A stretch of DNA of 64,000 nt from Pseudomonadota bacterium (GTDB taxonomy: Bacteria > Pseudomonadota > Gammaproteobacteria > Steroidobacterales > Steroidobacteraceae). Position numbers and translations under genes: made by a program. The notes beneath the pieces were generated by a model. The model had not been told where the DNA came from. It saw nothing but the letters and a program-made list of their open reading frames with translations, and ran no database searches. The DNA is taken from positions 62,001 to 126,000 of the forward strand of contig JAKCDC010000002.1 of NCBI GenBank assembly GCA_021838635.1, written 5' to 3'. Numbering within the stretch: the stretch's first letter is position 1; every line of letters begins with the position of its first letter. Positions 19,347 to 29,214 of the stretch are shown piece after piece.

Positions 19347-20576
19347 CTACGCGGTGCGCTCGCGGCGGTGTTCGCCCACATCGGGCAGGAAGCCGGCCAG
19401 CAATCCGATGACCGGCAGCCAGGCACACAGCTCATAGACGACGCGGATGCCGGAGACGTCGGCCAGCTGTCCGAGCACCGCTGCGCCGATGCCGCCCATG
19501 CCGAAGGCGAAACCGAAGAACAGGCCCGCGACCGTGCCGGTGCGGCCCGGCAGCAGTTCCTGGGCATAGACGACGATCGCCGGGAATGCCGAGGCGAGAA
19601 TCACCCCGATCGGCACGGTGAGCACGCCGGTCCAGAAGAGATTCGCGTGCGGCAGGATCAGCGTGAACGGCAGCACGCCCACGATCGAGCCCCAGATTAC
19701 GTACTTGCGCCCGATCCGATCCCCGATCGGGCCGCCGATCAGCGTGCCGGCGGCGACTGCGCCGAGGAACACGAACAGATGGATCTGGGCATCCTGGATC
19801 GAGACGTGGAAGCGGCTGATCAAATACAGCGTGTAGTAGCTGGTCAGGCTGGCTAAGTAGAAGTACTTCGAAAAGATGAGCGCGAGCAGCACCGCGACCG
19901 CCACCGTCACGTGTTTGCCGGTCGGGGCCGCAGCGGCGCTCGGCACGGCGGCGGCGCGCGGCTTCAGCCGCTCCAGGCCGTGCGTGCGGTACCAGTGTCC
20001 GACCTGAAACAGCACGAACATGCCGACCAGCGCCGCAAACGAAAACCACACCACGCTCGACTGGCCGTAGGGCAACACGATGAAGGCCGCGAGCAGCGGT
20101 CCGATCGATGAGCCGAGGTTGCCGCCGACTTGGAACACCGATTGCGCTAGGCCATGGCGGCCGCCCGAGGCCATGCGCGCTACGCGCGAGGATTCGGGGT
20201 GAAATACCGAGGAACCCGTGCCGATCAGGGCGGCCGCGGCGAGCAGCAGCGCGTAGCTGTGCGCATAGGCGAGCAGCGCGAGTCCGAGCAGCGTGAAACC
20301 CATGCCACTTGAGAGCGAGTAGGGGCGGGGGCGTATGTCGGTGTAACGGCCGATCAGCGGCTGGAGGATCGAGGCGGTGATCTGGTAGGTGAACGTCAAC
20401 ACCCCGATCTGTCCGAATGACAGGCCGTAATGCGCCTTGAGCATCGGATAGAGCGCCGGTAGGAGCGACTGCATCATGTCGTTCAGCAGGTGGCTGAAGC
20501 TGATGGCGGCCAAGACCGTGAAGGCGGTCTGGTTGGCGGCCTGCGCGGCGCTCGGGCGGGTGAGGCTTTCGTTCAC
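19347..20576 (-). CDS. MFS transporter, fosmidomycin-resistance (Fsr) family
   Basis: ISFSHLLNDMMQSLLPALYPMLKAHYGLSFGQIGVLTFTYQITASILQPLIGRYTD. Confidence 0.92.
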   Translation of the reverse strand: MNESLTRPSAAQAANQTAFTVLAAISFSHLLNDMMQSLLPALYPMLKAHYGLSFGQIGVLTFTYQITASILQPLIGRYTDIRPRPYSLSSGMGFTLLGLALLAYAHSYALLLAAAALIGTGSSVFHPESSRVARMASGGRHGLAQSVFQVGGNLGSSIGPLLAAFIVLPYGQSSVVWFSFAALVGMFVLFQVGHWYRTHGLERLKPRAAAVPSAAAAPTGKHVTVAVAVLLALIFSKYFYLASLTSYYTLYLISRFHVSIQDAQIHLFVFLGAVAAGTLIGGPIGDRIGRKYVIWGSIVGVLPFTLILPHANLFWTGVLTVPIGVILASAFPAIVVYAQELLPGRTGTVAGLFFGFAFGMGGIGAAVLGQLADVSGIRVVYELCAWLPVIGLLAGFLPDVGEHRRERTA

Positions 20577-20696
20577 GGGCGGCTCCAGCTGAAGCGCTTA
20601 CTCTGCCGGATCGCGAGGGGGCCCGCCTCTCCCTTTGGATGTGCCCGGACCCTCCCGCGCAGCAGGACGGTCCGGGCGTCTTCCGGCAGCGGCCGC

Positions 20697-21560
20697 TCAG
20701 TTCGGTGGCGCGTTGCTCGCCGGCGGGCTGGCCGGCGGGCTGGCCGGCGGGCTGCTGGAGCTCGAATTCTGCTGCTCCAGCGGATAGGCCTGGGCGGCCG
20801 GCGAGCCGCTCGCCGGAGTCGCCGCTGGCGCCGCGGCGCCGGCGGCGGACGCCCCGCTCGTGCCCGCCGGCAGATCGGCGGCCGTATCGACCGCGTCGAT
20901 GAAGCGGCGGGCGGCGTAATCCGTGCTGCTGAGCGTGCCGTCCATGATCTGCGAGGCGTGCACGTGCTTGCGGTGGTAGAAGGCCGCGTCGGCCCCGTTG
21001 TCGACGGTCAGCTCCGAGCCGTCGACCGCGACGCCGGCGAACAGTCCCTTGTTGTGCGAATAGGAGTAGACGGCGGCATTGAAGGTCTGCACCGTGGCTG
21101 CCGAGGCCTGCCGTCCGACCGGCCCGGCCGCAACCGAGGCGGATGCGCCGAGGGTGACCTTGCCCCCGCTCAAGCCCGCGACGCCCTTGCGCGAGGTGAA
21201 CACCAGCACCAGATCGGTCTTCTGCACGCCCCACTGGAAGCCGAAACTGCCGCCGGTGAGGGTAATGAACACCGGGCTGGAGAAGCGCCCGTCGGGCTTG
21301 CGCACGACCAGTACGCCGTGTCCGCGTCGGGCGCCGAAGAAGAAGGCGACCTTGGTGAGACCCGGAATCACCGCGATGCCATAGGCGCGTTGCAGCAGCC
21401 AGCTCGGAATGCCCTGGTCGCGGGTGCCCTGCAGGTCGTGCAGCACCTGGGTGGCGAGCAGCAGCCGGCCTTCCTGGCGGGCTTGAGCGTGAGCGGCGAC
21501 CGTGGTCAGCGCGAACAGCACGCCGGCGAGTGCTGTGAGCAGACGGGAACGAATGCGCAT
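20697..21560 (-). CDS. lipid-binding SYLF domain protein (secreted)
   Basis: signal peptide MRIRSRLLTALAGVLFALTTVAAHA; GIAVIPGLTKVAFFFGARRGHGVLVVRK; IDGSELTVDNG. Confidence 0.85.
   Translation of the reverse strand: MRIRSRLLTALAGVLFALTTVAAHAQARQEGRLLLATQVLHDLQGTRDQGIPSWLLQRAYGIAVIPGLTKVAFFFGARRGHGVLVVRKPDGRFSSPVFITLTGGSFGFQWGVQKTDLVLVFTSRKGVAGLSGGKVTLGASASVAAGPVGRQASAATVQTFNAAVYSYSHNKGLFAGVAVDGSELTVDNGADAAFYHRKHVHASQIMDGTLSSTDYAARRFIDAVDTAADLPAGTSGASAAGAAAPAATPASGSPAAQAYPLEQQNSSSSSPPASPPASPPASNAPPN
20719..20754. repeat. 12-bp tandem repeat (3 copies) inside the SYLF gene 3' end
   Basis: gccggcgggctg x3, encoding ASPP-type repeats at the C-terminus. Confidence 0.9.
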
Positions 21561-21744
21561 GTCAGGTGTACTCCAGTGCCCGGGGCTGGGCGGTGCGAGC
21601 TGCGCGGCGGCGCTGCGCACGGTGGACTCGTCCTAACCCGACCCGATGGCGGAAGCTTACCGCAGACCGCGCGGCGATGGGAGTTGGGTTTACTCCGGCT
21701 CTGCCCGTTCAGCGGTCGTTCAGCGCCGTGGCGCGGTGAGCGAT

Positions 21745-22230
21745 TCAGGCGCCGAGTTGTTCGAGTGCCGCGCCGGTCAGACGAAACGTCCGCCAGTCCT
21801 CCATGGGGCGTGCGCCGAGGTTGCGATAAAAGGCGATCGCCGGCGCATTCCACTCAAGCACGGCCCACTCCAGGCGCGCGCAGCGCCGCTCGATGGCAAG
21901 GCGCGCGAGCCTGCGCAGCAGCTGCCGGCCGACCCCTTGGCCGCGCATGTGTTCTGTGACGTACAGGTCCTCCAGATAGATGCCCGGTTGACCCATGAAC
22001 GTCGAATAGGTGTGGAAGAACAACGCAAAACCGACCGGTTCGTCCGCGGCACTCGCGATCAACACTTCCGCGTAGCGCCGAGTGCCAAACAGCGTCTCGC
22101 GCAGTTGCGCCTCGGTTGCGACCACCTCGTGTTCGAGCCGCTCGTAGCGGGCGAGTTCGCCGATGAACTCCAGGATCTGCGCGGTGTCGGCTTCGCGCGC
22201 CGGGCGAATGTCGATCATGGCGCGGCTCAT
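21745..22230 (-). CDS. GNAT family N-acetyltransferase
   Basis: IRPAREADTAQILEFIGELARYERLEHEV; YLEDLYVTEHMRGQGVGRQLLRRLA. Confidence 0.92.
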   Translation of the reverse strand: MSRAMIDIRPAREADTAQILEFIGELARYERLEHEVVATEAQLRETLFGTRRYAEVLIASAADEPVGFALFFHTYSTFMGQPGIYLEDLYVTEHMRGQGVGRQLLRRLARLAIERRCARLEWAVLEWNAPAIAFYRNLGARPMEDWRTFRLTGAALEQLGA

Positions 22231-24944
22231 CCGGTGCTCTGCAGGCCCTGCGCGATGCCGCTGGTGCTCACCAACAGCGCCTCGAACAGATCGCGGTCGG
22301 TGCGCCCGCTGGCGCGCCAGCGCGTCAGCAGATCCACCTGCATCAGGTTCATCGGATCGATGTACGGGTTACGCAGGCGGATCGTGCGCTGCAACATCGG
22401 CTCGCGGTCGAGCAGCTCGGTGCTGTCGGTCACGGCGAGCAGCTGCTCGCGAGTCAGGTCGTACTCGGCGCCGATCACATCGGCGAAGTGCCTGAGCGGC
22501 TCTGGTGCGAGCACGTGGTACGCCGCGGCGATCTGCAGGTCTGCGCGCGCGAGCATCGACTCGATGTCATCGATCAGGCTGTGCAGGAACATCCACTCCC
22601 GATACATCGAGCGTAGAGTGTGGATCCCGTGCCGCTGTGCGGCGCGCTGCAGGCCCGTCCCGGCGCCAAACCAGGCCGGCAGCAGGTGGCGCGTCTGCGT
22701 CCATGCGAACACCCACGGGACCGGCAGCAGTCCCTCGATGCCGCCGTTCTCATGACGGTGCACCGAGCGCGAACCGACCTGCATCCGCTCAATGACATCG
22801 ATCGGCGTGACGGCGCGGAAGAACTCGTAGAATTCCGGTTGCGCATGGACCAGAGCCCGATATGCGTCGCGGCTCGCCGCGCTAATCGTCGCCGCGCACT
22901 CGATGTACGGTGCGGGGGTCGGCTCGGCCGCGCGCCGCGCGGTGGCGAGACTGATCGCGTTGAAGGCGCGCTCGAGAGTGCGCATCGCGATCGGCCGCAG
23001 ACCATAGCCCTGTTTGATGGTCTCGCCCTGTTCACGCAGCCGCAGCACGCCGTTGGCGATGCCGGCGGGGGCGGATTTGACCAGCTGATCGATGCGCGTA
23101 CCGCCGCGCGCGAGGCTCGCGCCGCGCACATGCATCAGCGAGAAGCGCTGCGCGGTGGCGCCGAGAGTGTCGGCGAGTGAGCGCTGCGCCTGATGCAAAG
23201 CGAAGCGCGAGGCGCACGGACCGGCCTCCATGTTGCTGTCGGAGTAGCCGAGCAGTACATGCTGGCGGCCGCCGCGGCCGGCCAGATGACGCGCGTAGGC
23301 CGGCTCGGTGAGCAGCTGCTGCATGATCGATCCGCCGCGCTCCAGAGCGCCGATCGACTCGAATTGCGGCGCAATGTCGAGCGTCACCTCGCCGCTCTCC
23401 TTGTCGAAGACCGATGCCCAGCGCGCCAGGAGCAAAGCGGCCAGCACGTCATCGGCGCCCTCGGTGCCGCTGACGACGAAGCAACCGATCGCCCGGCGGC
23501 CGTAGCGGTGGCGGATCTGCGCGAAGGTCTCGAATACCCCGAGGTTGCGCCGCGCCAGCGCATCGAGTTCGACGCGCGGTCCGGCGTCCTTCACCAGCGC
23601 CTCGGCGAGCAGCTGCGCGCGCTCGGCACTCGGGCGGCGCGGCCAATCCGGATCGTTGTTGCCCTGGGCGATGATCTGGTGCAGCACGCTGGCGTGCTGG
23701 CGCACATCGATACTGGCCAGATGAAAGCCGAACGTGTCGATGCGCCGCAGCAGCCGGCGCACCTGAAACAGTCCGGCGGTCGCGCCGTTGTTGGCTTGCA
23801 GGCTCACGGCGACGAGCTGCACGTCCTCGCGGAACTGGCGCGCGTTGTCGTAGCCCTTGCCCCGACCGTCCTGCGTGTCACGCAGACGCTGCGCCAGCTG
23901 CGAGAAGAACAGCCGGTACGGCATCCGATCGCGCCGTCCGAGCATCGCAGGCCGCGCCCCGGGGGCGAGGCGTGTGTACTCCTCGATGCGCTGCGTGAGT
24001 TCATTCGAGACGCGGATGCGCCGCTCCCCTTGAGAGAGCCGCTCGGCGAGCTTCTGACACTCCGCGATGTAGGTGCCGAGCAGGATATGCTGGTGGCGCG
24101 CGAAGGTCTCGCGGATGGTGCGTGCATGCACGTCGGGGTGCCCGTCCATGTCACCGCCCACCCAGGATCCAAAGCGCAGGATGCACGGCAGCTCGATGGA
24201 CTCGGCCGGCACGCCGAACACCTTGGCGAGCGCGAGGGCGATTTCCTCGTAGAACGAGGGAACGACCCGGTAGAGGATCTCCACCAGGTAGAACACGATC
24301 TGTTCGCGCTCATCGCCCACCGTCAGCTGCTTGCGCGGCAGCTCCTCGGTCTGCCAGGCGGTGGTCAGTTCGAAGCGGATGCCGCTCCACAGGTTGCGTT
24401 GCTCCTGGGGCGTGAGCGTCGGGTTCATCCGATCGAGCATGCGCTGCGCGACCCGTTGTTGCTTGCGCAGCAGGGTGCGCCGCGTGGCCTGCAGGGAGTG
24501 CGCGGAGAACACCGGCTCGATGGCGAGGGAGCCGATCAGCTCGAGCATCTGCTCGAGCGTCATGCCGCCCGCGGCGAGTTCCGCGATCGCACTCTCCACG
24601 CCGCCGGGCTGCGGGTGATCGGTGCTGCGGAAGTGCTCGCGCCGTCGCCGGATGCGATGGACGTTTTCGGCGAGATTGACGGTGCGGAACCACATCGAGA
24701 AGGCGCGCACCAGCTCGCGGGCGAGCGCCGGTGGGCGCTCGTGCACCGAGGCGGCCAGCTCCGCCGCCGCGCTGCGGTCGCCTTCACGCCGGGCGATCGC
24801 CGCGCGCCGGTCGAGTTCGACCAGCTCGAACAGCGGCTCCCCGCCCTGTTCGCGCAGGATCTGTCCGATCAGCTCCCCGAGCGCATGCACGTCTTCGCGC
24901 AAAGCGGCGTGTTCGGGCGGAAATTGGATGTCACTGCGGTTCAC
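22227..24944 (-). CDS. ppc: phosphoenolpyruvate carboxylase
   Basis: 905 aa; GSWVGGDMDGHP, LLGYSDSNMEAG, FSLMHVRGASLARGG motifs. Confidence 0.96.
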   Translation of the reverse strand: MNRSDIQFPPEHAALREDVHALGELIGQILREQGGEPLFELVELDRRAAIARREGDRSAAAELAASVHERPPALARELVRAFSMWFRTVNLAENVHRIRRRREHFRSTDHPQPGGVESAIAELAAGGMTLEQMLELIGSLAIEPVFSAHSLQATRRTLLRKQQRVAQRMLDRMNPTLTPQEQRNLWSGIRFELTTAWQTEELPRKQLTVGDEREQIVFYLVEILYRVVPSFYEEIALALAKVFGVPAESIELPCILRFGSWVGGDMDGHPDVHARTIRETFARHQHILLGTYIAECQKLAERLSQGERRIRVSNELTQRIEEYTRLAPGARPAMLGRRDRMPYRLFFSQLAQRLRDTQDGRGKGYDNARQFREDVQLVAVSLQANNGATAGLFQVRRLLRRIDTFGFHLASIDVRQHASVLHQIIAQGNNDPDWPRRPSAERAQLLAEALVKDAGPRVELDALARRNLGVFETFAQIRHRYGRRAIGCFVVSGTEGADDVLAALLLARWASVFDKESGEVTLDIAPQFESIGALERGGSIMQQLLTEPAYARHLAGRGGRQHVLLGYSDSNMEAGPCASRFALHQAQRSLADTLGATAQRFSLMHVRGASLARGGTRIDQLVKSAPAGIANGVLRLREQGETIKQGYGLRPIAMRTLERAFNAISLATARRAAEPTPAPYIECAATISAASRDAYRALVHAQPEFYEFFRAVTPIDVIERMQVGSRSVHRHENGGIEGLLPVPWVFAWTQTRHLLPAWFGAGTGLQRAAQRHGIHTLRSMYREWMFLHSLIDDIESMLARADLQIAAAYHVLAPEPLRHFADVIGAEYDLTREQLLAVTDSTELLDREPMLQRTIRLRNPYIDPMNLMQVDLLTRWRASGRTDRDLFEALLVSTSGIAQGLQSTG

Positions 24945-24973
24945 GGGCGCCCGATTGTAGCCCAGTGCGCCGG

Positions 24974-26950
24974 CTAACCGGCGAGCAGTACCGATTCGGC
25001 GCGCTCGAGCGCCTCGGGCGTGCCGTACAGCACCACCACGTCGCCCTCGCGCAGCACGGTGCTCTCGGCCGGGTCACGCCCGAGGATGCCGCGGCGGCGC
25101 ACTGCGGTCACGGCCGCCTGTACGCCTCGCGCGCGTACGGTTGCGAGCGTCCGCCCGACGGCCCAGGCCCCCGGGGGCACGACCACGGATTTCACTTCGG
25201 TCGCTCGCGCCTCGCCCGTCTCGGGCGCCGCCGCGTCGCCCTCGCCGAGCACGGCGCGCAGCACGCCGTAGCGTTGGCGGCGAATGCCCCCGACCAGACG
25301 CACCACGCGGGAGACCGGAACCTGCAGCAGCATCAGGACCTGTGAGACCAGCATCAGGCTCGCCTCGAATGTCTCGGGCACCACATCGGTGGCGCCGGCG
25401 GCCTTCAGCTCCGCGGAGCGCGAGTCATCCGCGGCGCGCACCAGGATGGGGACATCGGGGCGCTGGGCGCGCGCGGTGCGCACGATGCCAAGCGCCGTAG
25501 CCGGATCGGAGAAGGTGACAACCAGCGCCGAGGCGCTCGAGAGACCCGCAAGGGCGAGAATCTGCTCATCCGCGCTGTCGCCGTAGATCACCGGGTCACC
25601 GGCCTGGCGGGCCGCCGCGATGCGCAGTGGATCCAGATCGAGCGCGATGTACTCGAAGCCCTGCGCCTCCAGAACGCGCGCGACGTTCTGACCAACTCGC
25701 CCGAAGCCGCAGAGCACGACGTGTTCGCGCCGGCCGATGGCCCCGGTGGCCTCGCTCTCGCGCTCGAACGCGGTGCGCTGCGGCGGGCCGCGCTCGCGCA
25801 GCAGCAGCCGGGCGATGCGCTTGTTGTGATTCAGCAGCAGGGGGCTCAGTACCATCGAGAGCACGAGCGCGAGCAGCACGGGTTGGCCGAAGTGCGGCGG
25901 CAGCACCCGATCGGTGAGCGCGACGCTGCCGAGGGCGACGCCGAACTCCCCGCCGATCGCGATCACGATGCCGGTGCGCAGGGCCTTGAATGGTGCGCCG
26001 GCGAACGGCCGCGTCACGAGCGCGGCGATGGCGGCCTTGAGCACCGTGATGAGCACGAGCAGGCTGAGCACGGTGCCGAGCTCGCCGGCGAGTTGACGCA
26101 CATCGAGCAGCATCCCCACCGACACGAAGAACACGCCGAGCAGAATGTCGCGAAATGGGCGCAGCACCGATTCGAGCTGATGGCGGTACTCGGTCTCGGC
26201 CAACATCACCCCGGCGAGAAATGCACCGAGACCGGCTGACAGGTGCGCCAGGCGGCTGATCCAGGCGGCCCCGATCACCACCAGCAGCGCGGCGAGCGTG
26301 AACAGCTCGCGCAGACGGCTGTGGGCGATTTCGTGGAACAGTGGCCGCAGCAGCCAGCGGCCGGCCGCGAGCACCGCGCCGATGGCCAGCGCGCCGCCGG
26401 CAGCGGCGAGCAGCGCAGCGTGCAGATCGAGCGGACCTGCGCCCGGGCCGAGCGCCGAGGCGAGCGCGAGCAGCGGGACGAAGGCGATGTCCTGAAACAG
26501 CAGCATGGCGAAGGCGAGCCGGCCGTGGGTGCGGTTCAGCTCGGCGCGCTCGGTGAGCTGCTGCAGCAGGATGGCGGTCGAACTCATCGCGATCGCACCC
26601 CCGGCAACGACCGCGGCGGGCCAGGGGATTCCGGCGAGCCGCCCCAGCAGGGCGAACACCAGGGTCGTGGCGCCCACCTGGGCTGCGCCGAGGCCGAAGA
26701 CCTCGCGCCGCATTGCGATCATCCGCGGCAGTGATACGTCGAGGCCGAGCGTAAAGAGGAGAAAGGCGACCCCGAGCTCGGCGAGCAGGCGCACGGTGGC
26801 CGAACCCTGTACCACGCCGAGCGCATAGGGGCCGCAGGCGAGGCCCACCGCCAGGTACGGCAGCGCCGTGGGCAGCGCGAGCCGGCGGGCCACGGTGACC
26901 AGCAGCACCGCGGCGGCCAGCAGCACGAGCATTTCGGTGAGCGGCTGCAT
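24974..26950 (-). CDS. CPA2-family monovalent cation:proton antiporter with RCK_N (TrkA-N) and C-terminal RCK_C
   Basis: multi-TM N-half (KefB/YbaL type), HVVLCGFGRVGQNVARVLEAQGFEYIALDLDP; ATG at 26950 follows an in-frame upstream extension. Confidence 0.9.
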   Translation of the reverse strand: MQPLTEMLVLLAAAVLLVTVARRLALPTALPYLAVGLACGPYALGVVQGSATVRLLAELGVAFLLFTLGLDVSLPRMIAMRREVFGLGAAQVGATTLVFALLGRLAGIPWPAAVVAGGAIAMSSTAILLQQLTERAELNRTHGRLAFAMLLFQDIAFVPLLALASALGPGAGPLDLHAALLAAAGGALAIGAVLAAGRWLLRPLFHEIAHSRLRELFTLAALLVVIGAAWISRLAHLSAGLGAFLAGVMLAETEYRHQLESVLRPFRDILLGVFFVSVGMLLDVRQLAGELGTVLSLLVLITVLKAAIAALVTRPFAGAPFKALRTGIVIAIGGEFGVALGSVALTDRVLPPHFGQPVLLALVLSMVLSPLLLNHNKRIARLLLRERGPPQRTAFERESEATGAIGRREHVVLCGFGRVGQNVARVLEAQGFEYIALDLDPLRIAAARQAGDPVIYGDSADEQILALAGLSSASALVVTFSDPATALGIVRTARAQRPDVPILVRAADDSRSAELKAAGATDVVPETFEASLMLVSQVLMLLQVPVSRVVRLVGGIRRQRYGVLRAVLGEGDAAAPETGEARATEVKSVVVPPGAWAVGRTLATVRARGVQAAVTAVRRRGILGRDPAESTVLREGDVVVLYGTPEALERAESVLLAG

Positions 26951-27228
26951 CGAGAGGATTGTAGGGCGCCGTGACGATGGGCGCGTTACGTCCACCCGAA
27001 AGGGCGTTACTCCGCAGATGACCCACAGAGCTCTGAACGGGTCTCCTCGAGGTCATTTCTGGCCGAGCGTGCGCCGTGGGGGCCATCCAGAGGGCTCACG
27101 TCCCATGGCCTCCTCAGCACAGAGTCCCGGACCAGGGTGCAGGGGGGCGTGCGACTGCGATGCGCGGGCGTCGCCTCCGTAACAGCGCCCCGACGCACGC
27201 TGGCCCATCTCTGCCGCTATCCACGCGC

Positions 27229-27277
27229 GCGGCAGCTCATAAGTCTTTGTTAAAAAGACAGTTTTTAACTATGCCGC
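27229..27277. other. overlapping alternative hairpins in AT-rich intergenic segment
   Basis: GTCTTT/AAAGAC and GTTAAAAA/TTTTTAAC overlap each other and are enclosed by GCGGCA/TGCCGC. Confidence 0.5.
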
Positions 27278-28172
27278 ACATAAGCCTAGAAAACGGCAAA
27301 CGCCTGAACCTTAATTCCCCATCCACCCTCGCCGATGCCCGCTCACCCTTTGGCAGGTGCGCTCGAGCACCCGCGCGCGCGAGCGGCTCCTGCGCAACGG
27401 CTGCCTGCAGGACCTCATGCGCGGCGGGTACCTGGCGGCGAGCCCGGGCGAACAGGCGGGCGACACGACGGCGTGGTCCACGGCCTTCAGGCGTTCACGG
27501 CTCGCGCGCTCGCCTTGGCCCTTTTCCCAAAGTCGGATCGTGCCGAGGAGCGCGTTGCCGCGGCAGTTCACACACAGACCGGTTGTGCGTGGGTCACGGT
27601 TCCGACCGCTGTTCTCCAGCACATCCCGGGTAGCGGCCGGTACATCCGATGGCGCGGGGAACTGCAGATCGTCCCGCCCAAGTGCTCCCGAGGGATCTTC
27701 GCCGCGCGGGTGGATCGGGATCGGGCAGAGTTTCAGGCACAAAACCCTGAGTGCGATCCGGACCCGGTTCAGATCCTGTGGGCGACCCCGCGCTCAGGCG
27801 AAAAGTCACGGCGAGCGACACGCGTGCTACGAAGACACATTGCGACCGTTGGTCCATGAGTCAACCTCGCCGTCCTACGCCCTGACATTTTTGTGTTCCA
27901 AGCAGCGGCGAGCCGCCGTCTGTCCTCTGGTGGCAGCGCCGCACAATCAACCCGCCTCGCCCCCAGGCACCAGATTGACGATCGCCAGTACGCCGCTCAC
28001 TCGGCCTGAATGTGTCTGTATCAGCGCTCGGGCGGGGTCACGGTCCTCGGCGATCGCCCGTCGCCACGATCTCCTCGCATCATTCTTGGTGATTGCCTCG
28101 CGCGACCGGTATGTCAGTCATTGAGCGATCGCCATTTTGGGCAGGTGCGGTAAGTACCACCCTCCCGAAACG

Positions 28173-28201
28173 AAAGAGCCCCGCACAGGGCGGGGCTCTT
28201 T
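28173..28201. terminator. intrinsic terminator-like hairpin (bidirectional)
   Basis: AAAGAGCCCCGC-acagg-GCGGGGCTCTTT, 12-bp stem; 3' of the minus-strand HKK-repeat gene. Confidence 0.8.
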
Positions 28202-28220
28202 GGGCATCAAGCCGTGACCT

Positions 28221-28487
28221 TCAGCCCTTCTTCTTGGCCATCGGGTGCTTCACGACCTTCTTGTGCCACTTCTTGTGCATGGCCTTCTTGTGCCACTTCT
28301 TATGCCACTTCTTGTGCATGGCCTTTTTGGCCCACTTCTTGTGCATCATCTTCTTGTGCATCATTTTCTTGTGCACGACATGATGCGCAGTGGTGGGCGC
28401 CTGGGCCGCAACGGCGGCGACGGGGGTGGCAGCCAGCGAACCGGCCAGCAGCAGCGCTCCGAGGACAGGGACGAGCTTCTTGAACAT
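28221..28487 (-). CDS. small secreted Lys/His/Met/Trp-rich repeat protein
   Basis: MFKKLVPVLGALLLAGSLAATPVAAVAAQ signal peptide, then HHVVHKKMMHKKMMHKKWAKKAMHKKWHKKWHKKAMHKKWHKKVVKHPMAKKKG; followed by terminator. Confidence 0.8.
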   Translation of the reverse strand: MFKKLVPVLGALLLAGSLAATPVAAVAAQAPTTAHHVVHKKMMHKKMMHKKWAKKAMHKKWHKKWHKKAMHKKWHKKVVKHPMAKKKG

Positions 28488-28618
28488 CGACTTCTCCAAA
28501 AAGAGAGTTTGAGCGGTTTGAGAATTGCCCCGAGCGCTCGGCGCCGGAACGGGGCGGATTATTGCAGGAAGATCCGCACCCGAACCGTGCATGACCAGAA
28601 CGTAATGTTGAACTCGGC

Positions 28619-29164
28619 TCAGTGTCCCTGAAAAGCGACAAGGCTGCGGACCGGTACGCCGAGCGCCTCCAGACGCCGCGCGCCGCCGAGCTCGGGCAGG
28701 TCGATGACGAAGCACGCGGCGACGATCTCGGCTCCCAGGGTGCGCAGCAGCTTCACGGCCGCTTCGGCCGTGCCCCCGGTGGCGATCAGATCATCGATCA
28801 GCAGTACCCGCTCGCCTGGCTGCAGCGCATCGCGGTGCATTTCCATCTCGTCGATGCCGTACTCCAGGGAGTACGCGACCCGCACCGTCTCATGGGGCAG
28901 CTTGCCTTTTTTTCGAATGGGGACGAAGCCGGCCCCGACGCGCTGGGCGACCGCACCGCCGAGAATGAACCCGCGGGCCTCGATGCCCGCAACGTGCGTC
29001 AGGCGCGAGTCCGACCAGGGGTGCGACAGCGCGTCGATGGCAAGACGGAACATCGGCGCGTTGCCGAGCAGTGTCGTGATATCGCGGAACTGAATGCCCG
29101 GCTTAGGGTAGTCGGGAATGCACCGAATGGCGTCTTTGAGCGCCTCGAGGTCACGCGCGTCCAT
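28619..29164 (-). CDS. apt: adenine phosphoribosyltransferase
   Basis: [32 protein letters not shown]. Confidence 0.96.
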   Translation of the reverse strand: MDARDLEALKDAIRCIPDYPKPGIQFRDITTLLGNAPMFRLAIDALSHPWSDSRLTHVAGIEARGFILGGAVAQRVGAGFVPIRKKGKLPHETVRVAYSLEYGIDEMEMHRDALQPGERVLLIDDLIATGGTAEAAVKLLRTLGAEIVAACFVIDLPELGGARRLEALGVPVRSLVAFQGH

Positions 29165-29214
29165 GGGCGCGGACTGTACACGGTTTGCGACGGACTTGTG
29201 TCAATATTGCCCCC

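Noticed and set aside
23193-24977. 594-aa plus-strand ORF opposite ppc
   Set aside because: Lies antisense to a full-length PEP carboxylase; no recognisable motif
17174-27325. 12-mer AATTCCCCATCC shared by the msrA insert and the 27.3-kb gap
   Set aside because: Shared 12-mers are expected by chance many times in 64 kb; flanks do not match
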